Shown piece by piece: positions 8,222-15,107 of a stretch of DNA of 39,046 nt (the stretch's first letter is position 1; each line of letters starts with the position of its first letter). The notes under the pieces were generated by a model, which worked only from the letters and a program-made list of their open reading frames with translations, ran no database searches and was not told where the DNA came from. The stretch lies in contig CAMDDO010000023.1 in the NCBI GenBank assembly GCA_945892755.1, forward strand, positions 1-39,046, read 5' to 3'. Source of the DNA: Rhizobium sp. Q54 (lineage in GTDB: Bacteria > Pseudomonadota > Alphaproteobacteria > UBA828). Position numbers and translations under genes: made by a program.

Positions 8222-8251
8222 ATTCTAGTCACCCGGACACAGTCGCTCCAA
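8222..8251 (-). promoter_or_regulatory. Sigma-70-like promoter for metY
   Basis: On the minus strand TTGGAG (8251-8246), then 18 bases, then TAGAAT (8227-8222). The -10 box matches five of six consensus bases. Transcription would begin near 8215, leaving about 20 bases before the ATG at 8195. Confidence 0.5.
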
Positions 8252-8283
8252 TTGAATCGGGAGGCGGCCCTTGGATAGACGAA

Positions 8284-8312
8284 GGCCCGGCGTGGTCAAG
8301 CCACGCCGGGCC
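8284..8312 (-). terminator. Strong GC hairpin, probable terminator of the small peptide gene
   Basis: A perfect 12-bp stem (8284-8295 with 8301-8312) with a five-base loop TCAAG. It lies 100 bases downstream of the small exported peptide gene and upstream of the metY promoter. On the minus strand it is followed by TTCGTCTATCC, only a weak T tract, so it could alternatively be a REP-like element. Placed here it would insulate metY from transcription coming from the right. Confidence 0.55.
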
Positions 8313-8411
8313 CTCGAGACAAGCTAGCCTGAACGGACCGGGCACCGTGGCTGCGTCCTAAGCCCCGGCGCCGGCCAGCCTTGGGCGGAGCCCAAAAAAC
8401 TGAAGAGAGGC

Positions 8412-8567
8412 TTACTCGCCCTTCGCGTGCTTCATGCACTCTTCCTTCTTCGCCGCGTCGGTCTCGGCTTCGCACTTCTTCATGGCGTCTTCGCTGGCAT
8501 AGACCGCGCTTGTGCCGAGCACGCCGGCGGCAACCAGAAGAGCAAGGGCGAGAGCAATCTTGCGCAT
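8412..8567 (-). CDS. Tiny exported peptide with two cysteines, probable ECF target
   Basis: A 51-codon gene. Residues 1-24 are a textbook signal peptide (MRKIALALAL start, cleavage after VYA). The predicted mature chain is only 27 residues, strongly charged (Lys/Glu-rich), with cysteines 12 positions apart (C32 and C44 of the precursor), which could form one disulfide. I do not recognise a family; a loose resemblance to PsiF-type small proteins is not strong enough to name it. The start is well set: GGAG lies eight bases before the ATG at 8567. Longer open frames through this region add an implausible leader. It is divergent from the ECF sigma gene, and its upstream region carries the same promoter-like motif as that gene, so it may be under the sigma factor's control. 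Confidence 0.78.
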   Translation of the reverse strand: MRKIALALALLVAAGVLGTSAVYASEDAMKKCEAETDAAKKEECMKHAKGE

Positions 8568-8596
8568 GTTGGATTCTCCGATGATTTCACAAATGT

Positions 8597-8614
8597 CTTG
8601 GCCATTTGGCCAAG
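8597..8614. promoter_or_regulatory. 18-bp perfect palindrome in leader of the small peptide gene
   Basis: CTTGGCCA, two bases, TGGCCAAG: eight-base arms in perfect inverted symmetry. It lies between the predicted ECF promoter and the ATG of the small exported peptide gene. It looks like a dimeric operator site. As RNA it could fold only into a short hairpin with a four-base loop. Confidence 0.4.
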
Positions 8615-8641
8615 CCGGCCACCGGACTCGGCAGCCAGAAC

Positions 8642-8669
8642 GATAACGGCCCCGCAATCGCTTTATTCC
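8642..8669 (-). promoter_or_regulatory. Putative ECF-type promoter of the small peptide gene
   Basis: On the minus strand GGAATAA (8669-8663) is followed by CGTTATC (8648-8642), with 16 bases between GGAAT and CGTT. The layout resembles the GGAA...CGTT promoters of many alphaproteobacterial ECF sigma factors. A nearly identical motif precedes the ECF sigma gene itself. Transcription would begin near 8636, leaving a leader of about 70 bases. Confidence 0.55.
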
Positions 8670-8796
8670 ATCAACCACAAAAGAAACGGCCGGCCGTCGC
8701 GTTGCCGCGTGCCATGAAATCGCTAGAATCACATGCCATAAGTCGGACCGGGTTAGAGTCTCTGCCCGGCGGCCTGAAGCACTCGCGAGGCCGTTT

Positions 8797-8825
8797 GGAA
8801 TAACCAGGCGAGGCCAGACGTTATA
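8797..8825 (+). promoter_or_regulatory. Putative autoregulatory ECF-type promoter
   Basis: GGAATAA (8797-8803) and CGTTATA (8819-8825), with 17 bases between GGAAT and CGTT. It directly precedes the sigma gene. The -10-like element ends four bases before the ATG at 8829, so the transcript would be leaderless or nearly so. No well-placed ribosome site exists there (GAGG is about 16 bases away), which fits. Confidence 0.55.
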
Positions 8826-8828
8826 CCC

Positions 8829-9377
8829 ATGAAACGTTGGAATTCGGCATCCGAGGCCGGCACGACCTTCGTCAGTCAAGGCATCGAAGCTTTATTGCCA
8901 AGGCTTAGGCGCTTTGCGCGCGGGCTGACCGGCAACGTCGCCGATGCCGACGATATCGTCCAGTCGGCTTGCGAGAAGGCGCTGGGCAGCGCGTCTCAGT
9001 GGGCGAACGGAACGCGGCTTGATAGCTGGCTCTACCGTATTATCCATACGGTGTGGCTGGACGAGTTGAGGCGGCGCCGGCATCGCAACGGCACAGGCCT
9101 CGACGAGGCGGTCGAAGAACCTGGCGGCGACGTCGTGGCTCACGTCGAGGCACGGCTCAGACTCGAGGAGGTACGCAGGCTGATGGCGGAGCTGCCGAAT
9201 GAGCAGCGGGCGGTGATGCTCCTGGTCTGCGTCGAGGGCCTTGGCTATCGCGATGCGGCCGAGGTGCTTAGTGTGCCGATCGGCACGGTGATGAGCCGTC
9301 TCGCGCGGGGGCGCGCGGCATTGCTGACCCGTTTGGGCGAGGCTCCACGACGAGTGGCGGACGGAAGACGCGGATAA
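8829..9377 (+). CDS. ECF-family RNA polymerase sigma factor
   Basis: A 182-residue sigma-70-family factor with only regions 2 and 4. Region 2 is seen in LLPRLRRFARGLTGNVADADDIVQSACEKAL and WLYRIIHTVWLDELRRRR (about residues 20-85). Region 4 is seen in AELPNEQRAVMLLVCVEGLGYRDAAEVLSVPIGTVMSRLARGR (about 117-162). It redirects RNA polymerase to GGAA-type promoters, and a candidate promoter of that type sits directly in front of it. The stop TAA overlaps the ATG of the next gene by one base, pairing it with its membrane anti-sigma factor. The family subgroup cannot be set by eye. Confidence 0.93.
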   Translation: MKRWNSASEAGTTFVSQGIEALLPRLRRFARGLTGNVADADDIVQSACEKALGSASQWANGTRLDSWLYRIIHTVWLDELRRRRHRNGTGLDEAVEEPGGDVVAHVEARLRLEEVRRLMAELPNEQRAVMLLVCVEGLGYRDAAEVLSVPIGTVMSRLARGRAALLTRLGEAPRRVADGRRG

Positions 9378-10213
9378 TGGTCGGCTTCGACGACAAGACT
9401 CTCGGTGCCTATGTCGATGGCGAGCTGTCGGTCGACGAAGCGCGTGCGATCGACGCCGCGCTCGGTTCGGACCCGGGCCTGAGAGCACGCATTGCGGCGA
9501 TCCGAGAGGCGACCCTCGCGACCCGCGCGGCGTTCGCCTTGGTCGAGCGCGAAGCGGTGCCGGAACGACTGATCGCGGCGGTGCGGCGGCACCCGCCACG
9601 TCGCCGAGCCGTGGCCTTGCCCAAGCTTGACCTTGCCCATTTGCGCGACCGACGCGTCATGGCGCCAGTCGCGGCCGCCGCCGCGCTGCTGATCGCGGCT
9701 GTGATTGGTGTGTTCGCATCGGGCCTAACCGACTCGTCCGCCCCGGATCAAGTAGCCTATGAAGATTCCTGGCTCGATCAGGTCAAACGCTCCTATGAAG
9801 GCTATGCCAAGGTCGACCATGCCGAGACGCAGACGCGTGTCGACGTCGATACGCTGGGCTCCGGTGGCGGTGAACAACTGGGCGCTTGGTTCGGCGAACA
9901 TTTGGACCGGCAGCTCGACGTGCCCGACCTGTCGACCCATGGGCTCCTGCTCAAGGGCGGCCGCCTGCTGATCGTCGAAGGTAGACCTTCGGCGCAAATT
10001 CTCTACGTCACCGAAAGCGGCTCACCGGTCGCGCTCTCGGTCGTGCCGTCGATCGGGCGGGATCAGGTTATTTCGGCTCAGGGCGGCGAAGACGCGAATT
10101 TGATTTATTGGCGCGCCCGCAATTACGGCTACGCGTTGATCGGCGATCTCACCTTGGAGACCATGAAGGAACTCGCGGACGAGATTGCGCCGCGGCAGAG
10201 CCCGGCGACATAG
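9377..10213 (+). CDS. Membrane-anchored anti-sigma factor
   Basis: A 278-residue protein. The N-terminal cytoplasmic part has the anti-sigma opening LGAYVDGELSVDEARAIDAALG (about residues 9-30), as in RsiW/ChrR-like domains, but has no zinc-binding His-Cys-Cys set. A basic stretch is followed by a single membrane helix (about 94-117). The remaining 160 residues should be periplasmic and contain no motif I recognise. It overlaps the sigma gene by one base (TAATG), the usual arrangement for a sigma/anti-sigma pair. By analogy it holds the sigma factor inactive until an envelope signal releases it. The signal is unknown. The gene ends nine bases from the convergent hyuB-type gene. Confidence 0.86.
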   Translation: MVGFDDKTLGAYVDGELSVDEARAIDAALGSDPGLRARIAAIREATLATRAAFALVEREAVPERLIAAVRRHPPRRRAVALPKLDLAHLRDRRVMAPVAAAAALLIAAVIGVFASGLTDSSAPDQVAYEDSWLDQVKRSYEGYAKVDHAETQTRVDVDTLGSGGGEQLGAWFGEHLDRQLDVPDLSTHGLLLKGGRLLIVEGRPSAQILYVTESGSPVALSVVPSIGRDQVISAQGGEDANLIYWRARNYGYALIGDLTLETMKELADEIAPRQSPAT

Positions 10214-10221
10214 CGCTCAAC

Positions 10222-12024
10222 CTAGTTTGCACTCGCCGCCCGCAATTCGGCGCGACGTCGAATTGTCGCCGCAACGTCGACCCCCAGCGAATCGTCTTCG
10301 ATTCTACCGCTAAATTCGACGCCATAGACGTCCCGAGCGCGCGTCGCCGTTTCATAACCTTCCAGCACGTCGGCCAGCACGCGCGCCGGATCGCGCTCCA
10401 TGGGGTCGCCATAGCCGCCGCCGCCATTGTCGAGCCCCATGATCCACTCGCCGGCCTTGAGCGGGCAGATCACGAGGCCGGGCAGGCGCTCCTCTTTTCC
10501 GTTTGAGTGAATCTTATGATTGGCGCCGGGATTGGCGGCTTCGCCACCCTGGACGCCGCGCGGCGGGTTTTCCTGGCCGTTCGAGATGGTAATGACCAGC
10601 ATGTCGTCGCGTCGCGGCCCATAGACGCAACGCGTCGCCGGCCCGCCGCGAAAACGACCGGCGCCCGCTGAATCGGCGACCAACTCCATTGACTTGATCA
10701 GCACCGGAAAACGCTGCTCGTCGATCTCGACACTGTCGCGGTAAAGCAGCCCGGCACCCGGTGGCACAAGCAGATAGATCATGCCGTCCGAGCGCGGCGA
10801 GGCCGGCCCGCCGCCACCCATCAAGAAGATCTGATTGACATAAGCGGCCCCGCCGCGCCGCCAGTCGGCACCTGAAACCACACTGGCGCCGGCGCTGTTG
10901 CAGTAATTGCCCTCGGACAAGCCGAAGCCATCGCCGAGCTGGCCGAAAGCGGATTGCGTGACATTGACGATTACATCGGCCAGCAAGGTTGTCGCGGTCG
11001 AGCAGCTATGCGGAAAGCGTGGAATGCCGGCGACACAATTTTGGCGCAGCAGCACCTCGACACGGCGGAAGCTGCCCGCATTGTGCGGCACGTCCCACTC
11101 AAGACAATTGAAGACACCCGTGATTGCGTTGGCGATCGAGGTCGCCTCGCTTTGGTTGACGCCGCAATCGACACAATCGGGATTATCCCGCAAGTCGACC
11201 GTGATGCGGCCTTGGGCAGCGTCGATCTCAACGCTGACCTTGAGTGGCACGCCGTCGGGGAGAAAGGGTGGCAGCGGATCAAGCTTGCCGTGATGCACGA
11301 GCCTGGCCGAGGGCAGCTTTTTGATTGCGTTCTCGGCGCGCCGCTCGGAATAGTCGAACCATGCCTTGATGAATCCCTTGACTTCGTTCTTGCCATATTT
11401 GGCGACGAATTCCTTGAGCCGCCGCTCGCCAATGCGCACCGCGCCAATGCCGGCCAGATAGTCGCCATACCACTGTTCTGGAATCCGGATGCGCTTGCGG
11501 CACATGCGGATGATGTCGTCATTGTCCTTATAGCCGCTCTGCACCTTGACACAGGGAAAGCTGAGCGAGCCTTCCATATAGACGTCCTTTGCGGCCGCGT
11601 AGTAGGTCGTCGGGATTGCATTGCCGCAATCCGCCTGGTGCGCCTTGACCGCGGCGGTGAACAAATGCTCGCCGTCGACGAAGACCGGCACCAGTGTGGC
11701 ATGGTCGGCCGGGTGCGAATTACCGAGATAGGGATCATTGTGCAGAAAGGCGTCGCCTTCCGCCAAGTCGGGATGAAGCTTGAGCATCGCCTTGGCCTGA
11801 AGATTGACGCCGAAAATGTGCACCGGCAGGCCCTCGGCAGCATCGAGCAACTCGCCGTCGCCAGTCAGGATCGCGCATGAAAAATCGCGCGCCATGCCAA
11901 TCACTGATGAGCGCGCAGTCAAGACGACGGTGTTTGTCATCTCGCGCGTGATCGCCTGAACCCGGTTTGCCATGATGGCGAGCTGGACCGAATCGAAGGC
12001 GTTGTCGCTCTTGTCCATCGCCAT
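10222..12024 (-). CDS. hyuB: Hydantoinase B/oxoprolinase family protein (HyuB)
   Basis: A 600-residue protein of the HyuB family, the ATP-dependent N-methylhydantoinase/5-oxoprolinase/acetophenone carboxylase beta-type subunit. Diagnostic stretches include LTGDGELLDAAEGLPVHIFG, AEGDAFLHNDPYLGNSHPADHATLVPVF, IDAAQGRITVDLRDNPDC, SAGAGRFRGGPATR and LDNGGGGYGDP near the C-terminus. HyuB normally works with a HyuA ATPase subunit to open a cyclic amide. No hyuA is present in the window, so this is an orphan here or HyuA is encoded elsewhere. It follows the alaX-type gene by 17 bases and lies in a minus-strand run with cysteine synthase and an aquaporin. The ATG at 12024 has GGAG ten bases upstream. 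Confidence 0.9.
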   Translation of the reverse strand: MAMDKSDNAFDSVQLAIMANRVQAITREMTNTVVLTARSSVIGMARDFSCAILTGDGELLDAAEGLPVHIFGVNLQAKAMLKLHPDLAEGDAFLHNDPYLGNSHPADHATLVPVFVDGEHLFTAAVKAHQADCGNAIPTTYYAAAKDVYMEGSLSFPCVKVQSGYKDNDDIIRMCRKRIRIPEQWYGDYLAGIGAVRIGERRLKEFVAKYGKNEVKGFIKAWFDYSERRAENAIKKLPSARLVHHGKLDPLPPFLPDGVPLKVSVEIDAAQGRITVDLRDNPDCVDCGVNQSEATSIANAITGVFNCLEWDVPHNAGSFRRVEVLLRQNCVAGIPRFPHSCSTATTLLADVIVNVTQSAFGQLGDGFGLSEGNYCNSAGASVVSGADWRRGGAAYVNQIFLMGGGGPASPRSDGMIYLLVPPGAGLLYRDSVEIDEQRFPVLIKSMELVADSAGAGRFRGGPATRCVYGPRRDDMLVITISNGQENPPRGVQGGEAANPGANHKIHSNGKEERLPGLVICPLKAGEWIMGLDNGGGGYGDPMERDPARVLADVLEGYETATRARDVYGVEFSGRIEDDSLGVDVAATIRRRAELRAASAN

Positions 12025-12041
12025 GGCGCGTCGTCTCCGTT

Positions 12042-12764
12042 TTATTCGGCGAAGCCAATGATGACGCGGCGGTTGCGTTTGCCCTTGCTCTCGATCTTGA
12101 GCACCTTGACCGGACCGATCTCGCCCACATTGCCAATATGGGTGCCGCCGCAGGGTTGCAGGTCGATGCCGTCGATCTCCATTAGGCGCACGCGCCCCTG
12201 CCCGCTTGGCGGCTTGACCAGCATTGTTCTGACCAACTCAGGCCGCGCGGCGAGTTCCTCATCGCTGATCCACCGTGCGGAGGCCTTCGCGCCGCTGGTG
12301 ATAAGGGCGTTCAGCTTCGCCTCGATCTCGCTCTTGTCGAGCGTGAGCTCAACATCCTGCAAATCGAAATCGAGCCGGCCCTTGTCTTCGCCGATCTGAC
12401 CGCCCGTGACCGGCGCCGCGACCACGGCGGTGAGCAGATGCAGGCAGGTGTGAATGCGCATGTGGCGATGGCGCCGCGCCCAGTCGATCTCGGCAAGCGC
12501 GTCGACGCCAGCCGGCGGCAATTGCGCGCCCTCGACCGGGACATGGATCACGTCGTCCTCGCTCGCGCCCTTGATCGTATCGGCGATCTCGAAGCGCTGA
12601 CCGCTGATCAGTCGGATCGTGCCGCGGTCGCCCGGCTGGCCACCGCCGGCCGGGTAGAACACCGTTCGGCTGAGCCTGATCGCGCCAGGTTCGACCGAAA
12701 CGATGCGCGCGCTACAGCTCCGCGCATAGGGATCATCGCGAAAGACCAGCTCAGTCGCCGCCAT
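12042..12764 (-). CDS. alaX: AlaX-type alanyl-tRNA editing protein
   Basis: A 240-residue free-standing homologue of the AlaRS editing domain. Such proteins hydrolyse Ser (or Gly) mis-attached to tRNA-Ala. The zinc site is visible as HMRIHTCLHLL, in an HxxxH arrangement, and CGGTHIGNV. The glycine-rich RTVFYPAGGGQPGDRG block near residues 33-48 and the length suggest the AlaX-M class. The start ATG (12764) has GGAGG six bases upstream. The gene begins 14 bases before the end of the cysteine synthase gene, so the two are translationally linked. Why a tRNA-editing gene should be coupled to cysteine synthesis is not clear, although serine is the common substrate: cysteine precursor and mischarging threat. 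Confidence 0.91.
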   Translation of the reverse strand: MAATELVFRDDPYARSCSARIVSVEPGAIRLSRTVFYPAGGGQPGDRGTIRLISGQRFEIADTIKGASEDDVIHVPVEGAQLPPAGVDALAEIDWARRHRHMRIHTCLHLLTAVVAAPVTGGQIGEDKGRLDFDLQDVELTLDKSEIEAKLNALITSGAKASARWISDEELAARPELVRTMLVKPPSGQGRVRLMEIDGIDLQPCGGTHIGNVGEIGPVKVLKIESKGKRNRRVIIGFAE

Positions 12765-13770
12765 TGCCGGCCTCCATCCAAGGCGGCACCGGCAGATTTT
12801 TCGCCCGTAGGAAGGCCGGGTTGAACATTTTCGAGGCGTAGCGCGTGCCGTAGTCGCAAAGCACGGTCACGATGGTATGGCCCGGGCCGAGTCGTTTCGC
12901 CAGCCGGATCGCGCCCGCGACGTTGATGCCGCTCGAACCACCGAGCACGAGCCCTTCGCGCTTGATCAAGTCGAAGATGATCGGGAGCGCCTCTTCGTCT
13001 GCGATCTGAACGGCGAAATCGACCTTCAGGTCTTCCAGGTTCTTCGTGATGCGCCCTTGGCCGATACCCTCGGTAATCGACGTACCTTCAGCCTTGAGCT
13101 CGCCACTCGTGTAATAGCTGTAAAGCGCGGCGCCCATCGGGTCGGCAAGTCCGATCTGGATCTTGGGGTTTTTCGACTTCAAATAGGTCGCGACGCCGGC
13201 CAGCGTGCCGCCGGTGCCGACCGCGCAGATGAAACCGTCGATCTTGCCGTCGGTCTGGCGCCAGATTTCGGGACCCGTCGTCTCGAAATGGCCTTGGCGG
13301 TTCGCGACATTGTCGAATTGATTGGCCCAGATCGCGCCGTTCGGCTCCTTGGCGGCGAGCTCTTCGGCCAGCCGCCCCGAATATTTCACGTAGTTGTTGG
13401 GGTCGCGATAGGGCACCGCCGGCACCTCGATCAACTTCGCGCCGCACAGCCGGAGCATGTCCTTCTTTTCCTGGCTCTGCGTATTCGGAATCACGATCAC
13501 GCTGCGATAGCCGAGCACGTTGGCGACCAGCGCGAGGCCAATGCCGGTGTTCCCCGCCGTGCCTTCGACGATCACGCCGCCGGGCCTGAGCAAACCGCGC
13601 TTCTCGGCGTCGCGCACGATGAAGAGCGCCGCTCGGTCCTTGACCGAGCCACCCGGATTGAGGAACTCGCACTTGCCCAGGATTTCGCACCCGGTCGCGT
13701 CGGATGCGGCCCTGAGCCGCACCAAAGGCGTATTGCCGATGAGATCGATGAAGTCCCTGGCCCTGCTCAT
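12751..13770 (-). CDS. cysK: Cysteine synthase (O-acetylserine sulfhydrylase)
   Basis: A 339-residue fold-type II PLP enzyme that forms cysteine from O-acetylserine and sulfide. Motifs: the PLP lysine K44 in NPGGSVKDRA, the substrate loop EGTAGNTGIG, the phosphate-binding GTGGTLAG, and LGGSSGINVAGA. The C-terminal extension (TVLCDYGTRYASKMFNP and beyond) is typical of the longer cysteine synthase subgroup rather than E. coli CysK. A cystathionine beta-synthase-like role is possible in this subgroup but no CBS domain is present. It overlaps alaX by 14 bases and follows the aquaporin gene by 27 bases. Starting at ATG 13770, it has a normal N-terminus (DFIDLIGNTPLVRL). Confidence 0.92.
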   Translation of the reverse strand: MSRARDFIDLIGNTPLVRLRAASDATGCEILGKCEFLNPGGSVKDRAALFIVRDAEKRGLLRPGGVIVEGTAGNTGIGLALVANVLGYRSVIVIPNTQSQEKKDMLRLCGAKLIEVPAVPYRDPNNYVKYSGRLAEELAAKEPNGAIWANQFDNVANRQGHFETTGPEIWRQTDGKIDGFICAVGTGGTLAGVATYLKSKNPKIQIGLADPMGAALYSYYTSGELKAEGTSITEGIGQGRITKNLEDLKVDFAVQIADEEALPIIFDLIKREGLVLGGSSGINVAGAIRLAKRLGPGHTIVTVLCDYGTRYASKMFNPAFLRAKNLPVPPWMEAGNGGD

Positions 13771-13797
13771 GATCGCGCTCGCACTCTCTGTCCCACT

Positions 13798-14505
13798 CTA
13801 TTTCACACTATCACGTCGATCATGATCGCGTATTGATCTGGCGTTGTGTGTGAAATTATAGACATAGGCCGCCGCGATCATGCCGGCAAGCGGACCGAGC
13901 ACATAAATCCAGTAGAGATCAAGGCTGCCCATGGCGAGGTGCGGGCCGAAGGACCGCGCCGGGTTCATCGAGGCCCCGCTATAGGGCCCGAAAACCATGA
14001 CCTCGATGGCGACCAAGCCACCGACCGCGACCCCGGCGAGTGGTCCATGGGCGCGCCGGTCGAGCCCGACGCCGGCGACCAGCCACATGAGCAGGAACGA
14101 CAGCACGAACTCCATGCCGAGCGCGAGCCAGGGCGAGAAGTTCGCCGCCGGACCCGGCAGATTGGCGCCGACATTGTTGTGAACGCCCAAGAAGCCGAGC
14201 ACAAGGAAGCCACCCGCGATCGAGCCGGCCATTTGCGCGGTCACGTAGCCAGGCAAATGGCGCCGATCAAGATGGCCGATCAGGCAGGCCGCGATCGAGA
14301 GCGCGGGATTGATGTGAGCGCCCGAGATATGGCCGAACGCGTAGATGATGGCGGTGACGATCAGGCCGGAAGACAGCCCGCCGCCGATCGTGCCGAGCGC
14401 GCCGCCGTTCAGCGCATCGACCGTCACCGCCCCGGCCGCGAAGAAGACCATGAACAGCGTGCCCAGGAACTCGCAGGCATAGCGCCTGAGATCGTCGATC
14501 CGCAT
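13798..14505 (-). CDS. Aquaporin / MIP-family channel
   Basis: A 235-residue, six-helix inner-membrane channel. Both half-helix motifs are intact: HINPALS and SMNPARSFGP, the second carrying the selectivity-filter arginine. The residue that is His in AqpZ-type water channels appears to be Val here, by counting back from the second NPA. The pore may therefore be less water-restricted and pass small neutral solutes, but that is inference. FMVFFAAGAVTV is the conserved first helix. It lies upstream of cysK with a 27-base gap, so it is likely part of the same transcript. The downstream neighbour on the other side is the GFA-fold gene, 77 bases away. Confidence 0.9.
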   Translation of the reverse strand: MRIDDLRRYACEFLGTLFMVFFAAGAVTVDALNGGALGTIGGGLSSGLIVTAIIYAFGHISGAHINPALSIAACLIGHLDRRHLPGYVTAQMAGSIAGGFLVLGFLGVHNNVGANLPGPAANFSPWLALGMEFVLSFLLMWLVAGVGLDRRAHGPLAGVAVGGLVAIEVMVFGPYSGASMNPARSFGPHLAMGSLDLYWIYVLGPLAGMIAAAYVYNFTHNARSIRDHDRRDSVK

Positions 14506-14582
14506 ACGGTGGCCCCGTTCTTCTTTAGCGCGATGTTATGCGCCGGATGTTTCAGGTTGGTGACGGGCGGGGTCGTGGCTGC

Positions 14583-14975
14583 TCAGCCCATGCCGCGCGG
14601 CGATTGTTCGAGCCCATCGGTGATCGCATAATAATCGGCCACGTGCTCGGTAAAGATATGGCGCACGGTCTTGAGCCCGCTTGGCTGATCGAGCGTTCCA
14701 GCGGTGAGCGAGGTACGCGTCGAACCACCGCGTTTCCAGAACAGGCTTGAGCCGCAATGTCTGCAGAAGCCGCGCGCGGCAGAGCTTGATGATTGATACC
14801 AGGCGAGCGCGTCGTCGCCCTCGACCGTCAGATCATGGTCATCGGCATCGCTATAGGCGCCGACATGGCCGTGCCATTTGAGGCACATCGAGCAATGGCA
14901 GTCGACCACCGGGCGCAGCCCGCCCTCAACCCGGTAGCGCACCGCCCCGCATAGACACCCACCGCCATGGCTCAT
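14583..14975 (-). CDS. GFA/CENP-V domain zinc protein
   Basis: A 130-residue protein of the Gfa-like (glutathione-dependent formaldehyde-activating) fold. Zinc-binding cysteines are clear: C7 and C9 in CLCGAVRY, C26, C28 and C31 in CHCSMC, and C71 and C74 in CRHCGSSLFW. GTLDQPSGL is the typical C-terminal block. Most members have no proven enzymatic role; the formaldehyde/glutathione function of the founding member should not be assumed here. The ATG at 14975 has a strong GGGGAGG site. The frame extends to 15050 but the added leader is not family-like. It is the first gene of the minus-strand run and lies divergent from methylmalonyl-CoA mutase. Confidence 0.88.
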   Translation of the reverse strand: MSHGGGCLCGAVRYRVEGGLRPVVDCHCSMCLKWHGHVGAYSDADDHDLTVEGDDALAWYQSSSSAARGFCRHCGSSLFWKRGGSTRTSLTAGTLDQPSGLKTVRHIFTEHVADYYAITDGLEQSPRGMG

Positions 14976-15023
14976 GACCGCCTCCCCCGCCACCCTTGGG
15001 CCGCTGCCGCGCCAGCCCACCGT

Positions 15024-15053
15024 TTGACGCCGCACGATGCCATCTCTCATACT
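15024..15053 (+). promoter_or_regulatory. Sigma-70-like promoter for methylmalonyl-CoA mutase
   Basis: TTGACG (15024-15029), 18 bases, CATACT (15048-15053). Transcription would begin near 15060, about 48 bases before the ATG at 15108, which has an AGAGGA ribosome site. Confidence 0.5.
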
Positions 15054-15107
15054 CTTTTGCAGCTGCGAAGGAAGCCAGCGACGCGACCGAGCTCGTTAGA
15101 GGACTAG

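Noticed and set aside
8196-8285. A SAM riboswitch in front of metY
   Set aside because: The predicted transcript leader is only about 20 bases and no SAM-II or SAM-I conserved pattern is visible; the hairpin at 8284-8312 lies upstream of the promoter.
8568-8879. N-terminal extension of the small peptide frame up to 8879
   Set aside because: It overlaps the divergent sigma gene start. The translation has no family features, and the downstream ATG has a good ribosome site and signal peptide.
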